From assembly GCA_017165825.1 (NCBI GenBank), contig CM029366.1, positions 27,503,969 to 27,567,968 of the forward strand: 64,000 bases of DNA, read 5' to 3'. The notes beneath the pieces were generated by a model. It did not search any database, was not told the origin of the DNA, and saw nothing but the letters and a program-made list of their open reading frames with translations. This DNA comes from Hepsetus odoe. Lineage: Eukaryota; Chordata; Actinopteri; Characiformes; Hepsetidae. Made by a program: the position numbers and the translations under genes. This document shows positions 22,772 to 31,924 of the stretch, piece after piece; position 1 is the stretch's first letter; each line of letters opens with the position of its first letter.

Positions 22772-23020
22772 GGGGGCAGCGGTGGCCTAGTGGTTCGGGC
22801 GTTGGCCGCATGATCGGAGGATCGGGGGTTCGAACCCCTTCCCAATAGGTTGCCCTGAGGTACCCTGGAGCAAGGTGCCGTCCCTGTCTCGTTCCTCCCT
22901 GCGATGGGCTGGCGACCTGTCCAGGGTGCGTCCCCCATCCTTCACCCGTGTGCGCTGGGTTGGACGCCAGCACCCCCCCGTGACCCCATTTGGGACAAGC
23001 GGCAGAAAATGGATGGATGG
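22772..23020 (+). mobile_element. SINE type II, full length, 12-bp duplication
   Basis: Head GGGGCAGCGGTGGCCTAGTGG (A box) and GGGGTTCGAACCCC (B box), then AGGTACCCTGGAGCAAGGTG. At CTCCCTGCGATGGGCTGGCG it switches to the tail unit, ending GGATGGATGG. Flanked by AAATCCTCCAAC (22760-22771) and AAATCCTGCAAC (23021-23032), a target-site duplication with one mismatch. It is therefore a discrete insertion and fairly young. Confidence 0.92.
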
Positions 23021-23072
23021 AAATCCTGCAACTCTTGTCTTTTCCTACATTGTAAATATAATGACAGTATTC

Positions 23073-23316
23073 GTAGTGGTGAGGGACGAGGGCCCAGGAT
23101 TGGAAGAGTTCAGATCCCGGACCATCAGGTCAACCTGAGGTACCACTGAACAAGGTACCGTCCCCATCACTGTTCCTTGCTGATATTCAGCTCCTTGGAC
23201 CATGGCTGCCCAAAGCTGCAAAGTGTTTTAATGGGTTAAATGAAGTTGTATTTTGTTGTGGTACACTGAGTGCTGTGCTGTGTGCTCACACACAGACAAA
23301 TAGTCACTTTCACTTT
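23073..23316 (+). mobile_element. SINE type I, diverged
   Basis: GTAGTGGTGAGGGACGAGGG head remnant, CTGAGGTACCACTGAACAAG, GGGTTAAATGAAGTTG, end AATAGTCACTTTCACTT. Clearly older than the type II copy 50 bp upstream. Confidence 0.75.
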
Positions 23317-24175
23317 TTAATTTTCCATTGTAAGTGACTATTGCATTCAAGCCCAGGTTTAAAAGTCATATTTTAACAAATGGTTTCACTGGAGTACAGA
23401 AACATTAATGTTTAGCTTGTAGTAGGAATAATTGAAACAATCTGGTAAACTTATTTCACCTTAAACTGGTTTTTACTGCAGTGGACAAGAAGGTGAGGAC
23501 ACGTTTGACTGGAAGTGCGATCCATTAAAATTGCATCCAAATGACTGAAGTGGACTGATCTTTAAAAGAACGTGTTTAAACAAGCAAATCCTTCACATTT
23601 CACAATAAATCTACAACACAGCAACACATGCATTGAGAGTTTCTTGCAATGATTGATGAAACTTTTTAGGAGTTGCTGTTAATGTAAACCACAAGCCAGG
23701 GATAATCTAAAAATAATATTACAAATTGCACAAAAGGGATTCAAATCAAGAATGCCTGCAATTCACCACAGAAGAATCCAGAAAAATGTCTTTATTTGTT
23801 CAAGGAACTATTACCTGTGTAACAAAACAAAGCTCCCCTGCAGTGTGCATAGAAATGCTTGAGGGGAGGCAAGGAAATGCTTAGAAGAATAAAACTCTGA
23901 ATTGTTTCCATTGATTTTAACCCACACAGGTCAGTTTTTCAAAGGGGAGATTAAATCAGAATACTGAATCTTAGACACACACACACACTGAATATCAGCT
24001 ACATCAGCAGGAAAAAAAAGAAAAGAAGGCAGCTGAAACTAAGGAGAACAACCAGTTAAAGAAGAGGAAAAATGTCAAGCCATGTTCATCAATCATTGCT
24101 TTTACAGACACACACACACACACACACGTGTGTTTCTGTATTCTCTTTTTGTTTTTATTTATTCTTTTAGAACAG
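23317..24175. other. Unique sequence
   Basis: Short (CA)n at 24108-24127. No gene or other repeat seen. Confidence 0.6.
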
Positions 24176-24290
24176 TACGGGGACGGTACCTTGCTGAAAG
24201 GGTATCTCGGGGCAACCTACTGCTCTGGGATTCACCCACAACCCCCTGATCCTGGAGCCTACTCCCCAAACACTTCACCACCGCTGCCCC
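24176..24290 (-). mobile_element. SINE type I, 5' two-thirds
   Basis: On the minus strand: GGGGCAGCGGTGGTGAAGTG, B-box region GGGGGTTGTGGGTGAATCCC, AGTAGGTTGCCCCGAGATAC. The 3' third is missing. Confidence 0.75.
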
Positions 24291-24437
24291 AATGCGAAGC
24301 CTTGTCAAAATATTGAGTATAGACTTATTAGATGGAAGCTTCAGTTTCTTATAAACTTTAGCATGAACAAAACTTTAAATTCTGATTTTTACAGAAAGAC
24401 TGTGTCTAACAAACATTCATGCTGCCAGCTCCTGATG

Positions 24438-24604
24438 TGAAGTGAAAGTGACAACTTGTCATTGTACACACCATGAAGCAGGGGGCAGATATTGAAAGCC
24501 CTCGGGGAGCGGTGATGGGGATGGTACCTTGCTCGAGGGTACCTCAAACCCATGACTTTCCGATCCTGGGGCCAACTCCCTAACCTGTAGGCCACCACTG
24601 GCCC
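24438..24604 (-). mobile_element. SINE type I
   Basis: On the minus strand: GGGCCAGTGGTGGCCTACAGG, TTAGGGAGTTGGCCCCAGGAT, then GAGGTACCCTCGAGCAAGGTA, CTGCCCCCTGCT and the CACTTTCACTTC end. There is a small internal deletion between head and body. Confidence 0.8.
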
Positions 24605-24911
24605 TGTCTGTTAGAGATCTGCACAGGTCTGCAAAACTGACCCATTACTGCTTCCCAAGCCTGACCGTTAGAAATAAATCCAGTGTCGCTCAGTCACAAT
24701 AACCCTGCCTGGTGTTTCCGACCAAATTTTGATGAATCGTCTAAGGTCATCCTGATTTATCTTTCTGTACATGGTAGCTCTTCTCTTCTTCTCATCTAGC
24801 TACACCTTTATATTAACCTGTTTTAATGTTTCTTAATGTTTCACAGCATTCTTCACCTCAGTGGTCTGCCAGGTTCCTGTTGCTGATTTAAATAATAGTA
24901 GTTGTAAAGGT

Positions 24912-25035
24912 CTGTGATGGGCTGGCGACCTGTCCATGGGGTGTCCCCCGTCCTTCGCCCTGTGTGAGCTGGGATGGACTTCAGCACTCCCCCGCGACCC
25001 CACTTGGGACAAGCGGCAGAAAATGACTGACTGAC
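24912..25035 (+). mobile_element. Tail-only unit, 124 bp, perfect 13-bp duplication
   Basis: Starts CTGTGATGGGCTGGCGACC, holds TGTCCATGGGGTG, and ends GACAAGCGGCAGAAAATGAC and TGACTGAC. Flanked by TAGTTGTAAAGGT at 24899-24911 and 25036-25048, a perfect duplication. It lacks the tRNA-like promoter part entirely, so it inserted as a separate event by reverse transcription of a short 3' segment. Confidence 0.9.
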
Positions 25036-25123
25036 TAGTTGTAAAGGTGTCGTATAAATAAAAGCCTGAAGACAGAGACATTAGTAATGTTAGTAATTAA
25101 TTGTATTGAGTGACTGAAAATGT

Positions 25124-25251
25124 TCCCTGCGATAGGCTGGCGACCTGTTCAGGGTGCGTCCCCCGTCCTCGCCCTGTGTGCGCTGGCTTGGACACCAGCA
25201 CTCCCCCGTGACCCCGTTTGGGACAAGCGGCAGATAATGGATGGATGGATG
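25124..25251 (+). mobile_element. Tail-only unit, 128 bp, perfect 12-bp duplication
   Basis: Starts TCCCTGCGATAGGCTGGCGA, ends CGGCAGATAATGGATGGATG. Flanked by GACTGAAAATGT at 25112-25123 and 25252-25263. Same orientation as, and only 88 bp from, the previous unit, but with a different duplication, so this is an independent insertion. Confidence 0.9.
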
Positions 25252-25263
25252 GACTGAAAATGT

Positions 25264-25614
25264 CCTGCTGGAATAAACTGGTATTTTGCACATCTGTAAG
25301 ACTCAAACTGAATATCAGTGTTTCCTTTGTGGAATTGCTGATCTGACCCGGTAGAGAACAGCTCTTTTTGAGGGTAGCTGGATTCTCCAGCTGCTCCTCA
25401 CACTTTGAACAAATTTAACAAAGAAAAAACAAAAAAAAAAACAAAAAACTAAAAACGCCGCAACCTTTCCACCAGCAGCCCATTGACCCTGATTTTACTG
25501 AGGGGCTCGTTCATCCACTCGTCCATCTCCAGAGTTTTTCAAAATTCAGCCAGTATAAGAAAGAGAGGGAAAATACAAAGAGCAAGAGAGAGCATGTGAA
25601 AGAGTGCGTGTACA
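25264..25614. other. Unique sequence, nothing seen
   Basis: A-rich patch at about 25420-25455. No gene or known repeat. Confidence 0.6.
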
Positions 25615-25615
25615 G

Positions 25616-25683
<68 letters not shown>

Positions 25684-25712
25684 GAGAGAGACAGAGAGAG
25701 AGAGCGAGCGAG
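25615..25712 (+). repeat. (GA)n microsatellite, about 98 bp
   Basis: Long purine array with CAGA interruptions at intervals. The frames it creates on both strands are artefacts. Confidence 0.95.
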
Positions 25713-25900
25713 CTTGAATTTGGTTATATAAAAAAGCATTTATTAGAAAATAAACCCAGAACCAATCTAAGCGGATCTGAGCCCGATTTTGAAACTCGGC
25801 CTAACTGGATATTTATTCAGTCCAGTAGAGCATCAGAGCTCTAGTACAGGTTGAGCTGTATTACACTGTTAACTAGGTGGTAATAGAGCAAATACCGAAG

Positions 25901-26133
25901 GTGAAAGTGAAGTGAAAGTGAAAATATTTGTTATTGTGAAACAGCACAGTGCAGCACTCAGTGACCCACAACATAATGCAACCTCTGCTTTTAACCCATA
26001 CACACTGTAAAGCAGGGGACAGCCATTTTCATTGCCAATGGAGCAGTGTTGGGAATGGTGCCTTGCTCAAGGGTGAACCCACAACCTTCCAGTAATGGGG
26101 CATAGTACCAAACCACTAGGCTACCGTTGCCCC
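25901..26133 (-). mobile_element. SINE type I, near full length
   Basis: On the minus strand: GGGGCAACGGTAGCCTAGTGG (A box), GAAGGTTGTGGGTTCACCC (B box), CTTGAGCAAGGCACC, GGGTTAAAAGCAGAGG, ending in repeated CACTTTCACTT. The GAGGTACC block is deleted. It lies 16 bp downstream of the tRNA-Lys pseudogene, on the same strand. Confidence 0.8.
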
Positions 26134-26149
26134 ACACAAATTGTCTTAC

Positions 26150-26222
26150 CCCCTGAACAAAGACTTGATCCGTGGATCCTCATATTAAAAGCCTGATGCT
26201 CTACTGACTGAGCTATCCAGTC
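26150..26222 (-). pseudogene. tRNA-Lys (UUU) pseudogene
   Basis: Read on the minus strand this 73-nt stretch keeps tRNA-Lys order: acceptor GACTGGA, A box TAGCTCAGTCAGTAGAGCA, anticodon loop CTTTTAA with anticodon TTT, and T-arm GGATCAAGTC in place of the usual GGTTCAAGTC. Decay shows in the acceptor stem (two lost pairs at its end), one mismatch in the anticodon stem and the T-stem, and the B box change. No CCA or SINE body follows, so it is more likely a dead tRNA copy than a SINE head. A working but divergent gene is less likely. Confidence 0.7.
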
Positions 26223-26472
26223 CACCAAGAAGACATTAAGAGAAATTAGCATTATATATTTTTTTTTCTTGTGTAAAGTTACTGTTTCAGAGATCTGAGC
26301 ATTTCTTATGAGATGATAGATACTTTCAGAAGTGTTACACTACTGTTCCTCTGGAGCCTTCTTTATTGGAGCAATGGAAACTGGCCCACTTGCACTAGTC
26401 CCTAAATGGGGCTTCAAATGGCCTGGGTGTAGCAGCTGGTGCAGCATTCAACACAGGCATGGGACAAACAAA

Positions 26473-26473
<1 letters not shown>

Positions 26474-26527
<54 letters not shown>

Positions 26528-26546
26528 ACAAACACACACAAACACA
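26474..26546. repeat. (CA)n microsatellite
   Basis: About 72 bp, with AACACACACA units at the right end. More CA/CT arrays follow at 26654-26688 and 26820-26863. Confidence 0.95.
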
Positions 26547-26654
26547 TTACATCTGTATCATATATGCACACCTGAGTATCCCTCATACACTCAACACCCA
26601 AGGATCTTTATCTCTTACATGCCATGCACAATCACACACATACATACGGACTCA

Positions 26655-26687
<33 letters not shown>

Positions 26688-26998
26688 TTGCATTGTCGCA
26701 GCTTTGGCCTTAAGGAAGAGAATTTCTCACTGTCAGATGAAGCTCCCGCAGAAGCGAAGGGCAATGTTTGAATGTGTGCTGATATCAGCAAGATCGGGAT
26801 AAAGTGATCTCACACTCAAACTCTCTCTCTCACACACACACACAGAGCGAGAGAGAGAGAGAAATACATTTCTGGTAATATCTACACCTTTGCTGACAAT
26901 TTTAATTTCAAAATATTCAAATCAGCCAGTCCTCTCATTCATTTTTGTATGTTTTCTGAGCTCATTTGACTCATTAGGCCTCAATCAGAGTTGATGTG

Positions 26999-27035
<37 letters not shown>

Positions 27036-27202
27036 CATTTTTACTAAAGTTGGTCTAGCTCTTGTCATTAAAAGTATTACAGAGGAAATGGAGCAGTGAT
27101 GCGCAACAGTGCAGATTTACACTTACCTACTGTCCCTCTCTCTAATGACAGAACACTGCCCTCTTCACATGAGTAGGAGGAGACCGTGCACACATCACAC
27201 AG

Positions 27203-27204
<2 letters not shown>
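26547..27204. other. Simple-repeat-rich DNA
   Basis: (TC)n(CA)n at 26654-26688, (CT)n(CA)n(GA)n at 26820-26863 and (CA)n at 27002-27034. The 156-codon frame over 26332-26802 is mostly Thr-His repeat and is not a gene. Confidence 0.8.

Positions 27205-27241
<37 letters not shown>
27205..27241 (+). repeat. (GA)n microsatellite
   Basis: About 36 bp, uninterrupted. Confidence 0.95.
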
Positions 27242-27243
<2 letters not shown>

Positions 27244-28611
27244 CCCCCACACCCTCTCTAGCCGAACTATCTCTTGACTAATTGTCTTGTTCCTCTCCAT
27301 GGTGTGAAGCACGAAAAGACTGCAGATAATTGCACACATGTGCCCTCTCTCACTTTTTCCACATCCCTTTCTCTCTCTCTCACTTTATCTTTTGCTAAGA
27401 ATTAGCTCTTTCCTTTAACCTTTAACAAACGATGCTCATCAGAAACAAATGGCCCCTGCACCGTCCATGTAACAGCTTTCAGAGAGAGAGAGGGAGGTGA
27501 GACAGACAAACAGACACACGGACAGACAGGTTTAGGCTGTTATTTGGAAGAATTGCACTTTCCATTAGACACCCATGCTAATAAGCAATGAGTGCAATTG
27601 ACTAATGAACTGTGTGTGTGTTTGTGAGAGAGAGATACAGAGATTTTCAAGAGGGAGGGTGTGTAGAGGAGATTTATTTAACTCACACTCTACTAAAAGT
27701 AAAGGCATTTCAGAAAAACAACTTCAACAGAAGTGTAAAAGTAGCGACTTGAACAACAACAGAATTGGGACTTTTTAGCGCCTGCAGCATCAGTAAGAGC
27801 TGGAAGAGTTTCTTAAAAAGTTTCTTTTAAACTCTAGTCTTCTTTTTAATGCACTGCATAAAGAATAAGCAACAAATCACTGACACGGTGGAAAGAAATG
27901 AAACACCAAACATTAATCAGCCCCTAAATGTTCATGACTAATCTGTAACCCAGCAAAAAGATTATTGTTGTAAACATTATGCTATCAGTAACACTTTTAA
28001 GATTATGTATCATTTTGCACATTTTCTTACATTATATCATTATTTAACCAGACATGTAATAAAATATGTAGTTCCATAAATAATGGCACCTCCACTCAGG
28101 TTACATTCTGCAGCGGTACGGTTGAGTCTGCGCCGTTTTAATTTTCATGTAAAAAGAAAAATCTGGTGTGAAGGATTTACCTTCCACAAAATAAAACTAC
28201 ATGCCCAACAGTAAATAATCAAATTAAATTGTTATTAAAACATCTGATCATGAATGTGGTATCTGACTGAAATATCAGAATCTTCTGTAAGAAATAATTT
28301 AAGAATATGCAAAAAAAAAAAAAGCATTTTAAGTGGGAGCAAATGGGGCTAAAGCAGATGATGATACTTTCACCTAGAGCCACATCTAGAAGCCCTTGTG
28401 CGAGTGTGTGTGTGTGTGTGTGATGCACAGCTCTGGGCAGGCAGCAGAAATAATAAAGGCTTATCGTTTGGAGGCAATTTCACAGCAGCACGCGCCTAAT
28501 TGAACAGTCTGTTTCAAACATCTCATTCTGTTCTCCACAGCCTGACGCCAAGCCGCCGGGAACAACCTGAGAAATGACACTCTTCTCGAGTCATTGAACA
28601 GGGCCCAGACT
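27242..28611. other. Unique sequence, possible conserved stretch at the end
   Basis: No gene. 28430-28600 is complex, repeat-free and richer in CpG than its surroundings, so it is a candidate conserved element. Short GA and TG runs at 27480-27500, 27613-27640 and 28400-28420. Confidence 0.5.
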
Positions 28612-28890
28612 ACACACACACACACACACACAGTGAGAGAGAGGGGAGGGGGGACAAACTGAGAGACAGAGTGACAGACAGGTACGAGAGAAAGAAGACA
28701 GAAGAGGGAGAGTGAAAAAGGAATAAAGGGAAAGATATAGGGAGAGAGAAAAAAAGAGAGAGAGAGAGAAGATAGTGAAAGAGAGAAGACAGAAACAGAG
28801 GGTTAATTAAAAGGAAAGATATTGGGAGAGAGAGTGGGAGAGGGGGCAGGAAAGAGAGAGAGCGAGAGCGAGAGAGAGAGAGAGAGAATG
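28612..28890 (+). repeat. (CA)n followed by about 250 bp of purine-rich GA repeat
   Basis: (CA)n at 28612-28632, then imperfect GAGAGA/GAAAGA/GGGAGA sequence almost free of pyrimidines up to 28890. Confidence 0.9.
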
Positions 28891-29273
28891 AGAGAATTCA
28901 TATTGATCAGAGCTTCATTAGTAAAACGTGACTCACTTTCTGATAATCTGAGTAGAATATTAAAGATCCAAAAGAAAGATCCATCCTCAGCTTGTACTTA
29001 GTGCCTGTGACCTGCAAATAGAAAAGGTGCGTCATAAGAACCACTGGAAACCCAAGAAGAATGAATAATCAGTGCAACTCAGGACAAAATGAAATATAAC
29101 ATCACACTCTGTGCTCATGTCCCAAGTAGATGATGTGTGTTCATTTATACATTTATATAAAAACACAATCCCTTCTAGAAGAATCGGAACAGCAAGGTCA
29201 AATCATTTGTTTTGCTTTGCAATGAAGAAATTTCAGTATGAGATGTAAGATCAGATTTTCAGCTTTTAGTTTT
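28891..29273. other. Unique sequence, nothing seen
   Basis: No gene or known repeat. Confidence 0.6.
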
Positions 29274-29287
29274 TATTATTTATCTAT

Positions 29288-29413
29288 CCATCCATCCATC
29301 CATTATCAGCCGCTTGTCCCAAACGGGGTCGCGGGGGGGTGCTGGCGTCCAACCCAGCGCACACAGGGCGAGGACGGGGGACGCACCCTGGACAGGTCGC
29401 CAGCCCATCGCAG
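29288..29413 (-). mobile_element. Tail-only unit, 126 bp, perfect 14-bp duplication
   Basis: On the minus strand it starts CTGCGATGGGCTGGCGACC and ends GGATGGATGGATGG. Flanked by TATTATTTATCTAT at 29274-29287 and 29414-29427. It shows the same start point as the plus-strand units at 24912 and 25124. Confidence 0.92.
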
Positions 29414-29427
29414 TATTATTTATCTAT

Positions 29428-29923
29428 ATTTCTTAAATTACATAATTTAAATTAAATTACAAGAACATAGTGCTTTTTACATCATTTATCAAATGAACAA
29501 AAGAACTTAAGAGGCTGTTATTGATCGCACATATATACATATACATATATATATATATGTGTGTGTTTGTGTGTGTGTGTGAAGTGAAAAGGTTTGGACT
29601 GGCCAAGTAAATCATCAAATCTCAACTCAAATGAAGATGCGTTTTATCTCTTGAAAAAAATCTTGAGATTCAACAAAGGCCCAGGGAGAGCAAGGCTGTG
29701 TATGTGTGTGTGTGTTTACGCTGGATGAACCAGTCTCAGATAGATCGTCTGCTTGGACAAGAAGAACACAAAAATATACAGTGGTGACCTGACATGCACT
29801 CTTTCTGTCTCTCACCTTTCAGATCCCCTGCTGAATTTCTATCTCTCTCTGTCTCTCTCTCACACACACACTCTGACACTGTATCCTGTATTATACATTT
29901 TCTCCTTCATATCTGTGTTTGGG

Positions 29924-29925
<2 letters not shown>
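29428..29925. other. Unique sequence with TA/TG patch
   Basis: ATATACATATAC...GTGTGTGT at 29530-29580. (TG)n near 29700-29714. No gene seen. Confidence 0.6.

Positions 29926-30014
<89 letters not shown>
29926..30014 (+). repeat. (GA)n microsatellite, about 89 bp
   Basis: One of the longest purine runs in the window, with a single phase slip (GAGGAG) near 29968. Confidence 0.95.
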
Positions 30015-30017
<3 letters not shown>

Positions 30018-30643
30018 ACTAGTGAAATGGTTGCAAAGCTCAAAAGTGAGATGGTCACCAATTCGTGCTTGTATGGTTGTGGAATTGTCTAAAGTAGGAA
30101 TTCCAAAATAATTCTAATTATCATTTTTTCCAGATCTGACGTGTGTAGCCTAAACTGGAGCCTAACATCATAAGCCCTGGTCCTCCACCGTTTCCTGCAT
30201 TATTATTACTAGGTCTTCATGTGTTTGACTGTTGCTTCACCAGAGCGTTCTTACCTGTTGAGAATGAAGAAAAGAGCTGATTTTGTCTCGTCTGTAATGA
30301 TTTCATCAGTTTTCAGCCTCATGTTGGTCATGACATGATATAGAGAAGTGCTGTTGTCCAGCTAATGCTCAGCACTGTGTGCCCAACATGTTTACTTCAT
30401 GGAGAACATGGAGATGTTGCAGAAGAGCAGGAGTTGAAACTGTGTGTTTATAAATAAACATCGTGTCTCCTTCTTGATGGCCTTGGTGGTTCTTATGCCT
30501 CCCTTTCTTCTTTTTTCTTTCTTTTTTTTTTAATTGGGTTGGCATGTCAGTGTTTCTTTTTTCTCCTTCCTTCCTCTGACTCACACTCACTCTCACACAC
30601 ACACACACACACATGCACACGCTCATGCTCATACACCAATGCT
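30015..30643. other. Unique sequence, nothing coding seen
   Basis: T-rich patch near 30510-30535 and (CA)n at 30594-30613. Confidence 0.6.
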
Positions 30644-30768
30644 CAATTAGTCTTGGCCAATCAGTGGCCCAATTAAGTGTCTCAGTGACTGGCTCACCCT
30701 CGTGTGTGTGTGTGTGTGTGTGTGTGATTAATTAGGAATCGTCTTCCAATTAGTGCTCCAGTAATTAG
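30644..30768. promoter_or_regulatory. Cluster of homeodomain-type ATTA sites (candidate enhancer)
   Basis: Five core sites lie in 125 bp: CAATTAG (30644), CAATTAA (30670), ATTAATTAG (30727), CAATTAG (30747) and TAATTAG (30762). A CCAAT motif lies at about 30657-30662 and a (TG)n array sits between the two halves. The motifs are seen directly. A regulatory role is inference. Confidence 0.3.
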
Positions 30769-31390
30769 GACTGACAAACGGAAGGTGATGACAGCGCAGC
30801 CGTTACACTGACAAAGAACGAGAGAGAAGAACGAGAAGAAAGAGAGAGAACAGTTGGAATGGATGTGTGTGTTTGAACATTTTCAGAACAAATTTGGAAT
30901 ATTTTATTATTTATTATTGCACTTAGGGTGTTCACATACTGTCACCCTCATAGCAGTGTGTGTATTTCATTATTTTATATTTGGTAACACTTGCTGTTCC
31001 TCTGCATGTCTTTTGAATGGACCAATAAAAATTCTCCAAAACTGTGAGAACTGAATAATGTCTCTCTTTGTGTCTCTCCGTTTCTCATCTCTCACTATTT
31101 CTTCACACTCGCTCAAGAATTATACCCTCTCTTTCTTCTGTGCATTACCTATTATTTTATTTCTTGCATTACTAATTTCTCTCTTCCTCTTTTCTTATCT
31201 TTCGCTTTTCATTTTCTTCCTCACTCTCTCTCACTCTGTTTTTTATTATTCCTCTCTTTTTTTTAATATCTCACTCGCACTTTCTCTCTTTCTAATGAGA
31301 GTGTCTAACCTCTTTCGGTACCCCTAGTGACCATATTGTCATCATGTAGATGGAAATTCACTCTGAATATGTTTTAATGTGATCAAATTA
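30769..31390. other. Pyrimidine-rich DNA
   Basis: 31056-31300 is about 245 bp of mainly C and T on the plus strand, with TCTCTC, CTTTC and TTTATT words rather than a clean array. The 89-codon frame there is low complexity. Confidence 0.65.
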
Positions 31391-31924
31391 TACAGTACTG
31401 TGCAAAAGTTTTAGGCAGGTGTGGAAAAAATGCTGTAAAAAAAGAATGCTTTCAGAAATATAAATAATGATTGTTTATTTTTATCAGTTTACAAAATGCA
31501 AAAAATCTAAATCAAATCAATATTTGGTGTTTCTACCTTTTGCCTTCAAACCAGCATCAGTTCTTCTGGCCCCACAGAGCCCTGATCTTATCATCCAGTG
31601 TGTCTGGATCACATGAAGAGACAGAAGGATGTGAAGAGGCTACATCCACAGAAGATCTGTGGTCAGTTCTCCAAGATGTTTGGAACAACCTACCAGCCGA
31701 GTTCCTTCAAAAACTGTGTGCAAGTGTACCTAGAAGAATTGATGCTGTTTCTTTGAAGGCAAGGTGGTCAGCACCAAATATTGATTTGATTTAGACTTTC
31801 TTGTTCATTCACTGCATTTTGTTGATTGGATGAAAATAAATGATTAACACTTCCATTTCTGAAAGCTGCTCTTTGTTTACAGCATTTTTTCCACACCGCA
31901 CTGAAACTTTTGCACAGTACTATA
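31391..31924 (+). mobile_element. Fold-back Tc1-like element, internally deleted
   Basis: Left end TACAGTACTGTGCAAAAG and right end (minus strand) TATAGTACTGTGCAAAAG. The inverted repeats extend, with mismatches, through AATATTTGGTG and CCTTCAAA to about 180 bp per arm. The short loop keeps the transposase C terminus in frame: STEDLWSVLQDVWNNLPAEF at about 31640-31700, then ASVPRRIDAV near 31725. The DDE core is deleted, so it could only move with a partner enzyme. Confidence 0.85.

Noticed and set aside
26332..26802. 156-codon open frame, the longest in the window
   Set aside because: Most of it is Thr-His repeats from (CA)n and Ser-Leu from (CT)n, and there are no splice or domain signals.
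31471..31794. 107-codon frame as a host gene
   Set aside because: Its second half is the C terminus of a Tc1-like transposase inside inverted repeats.
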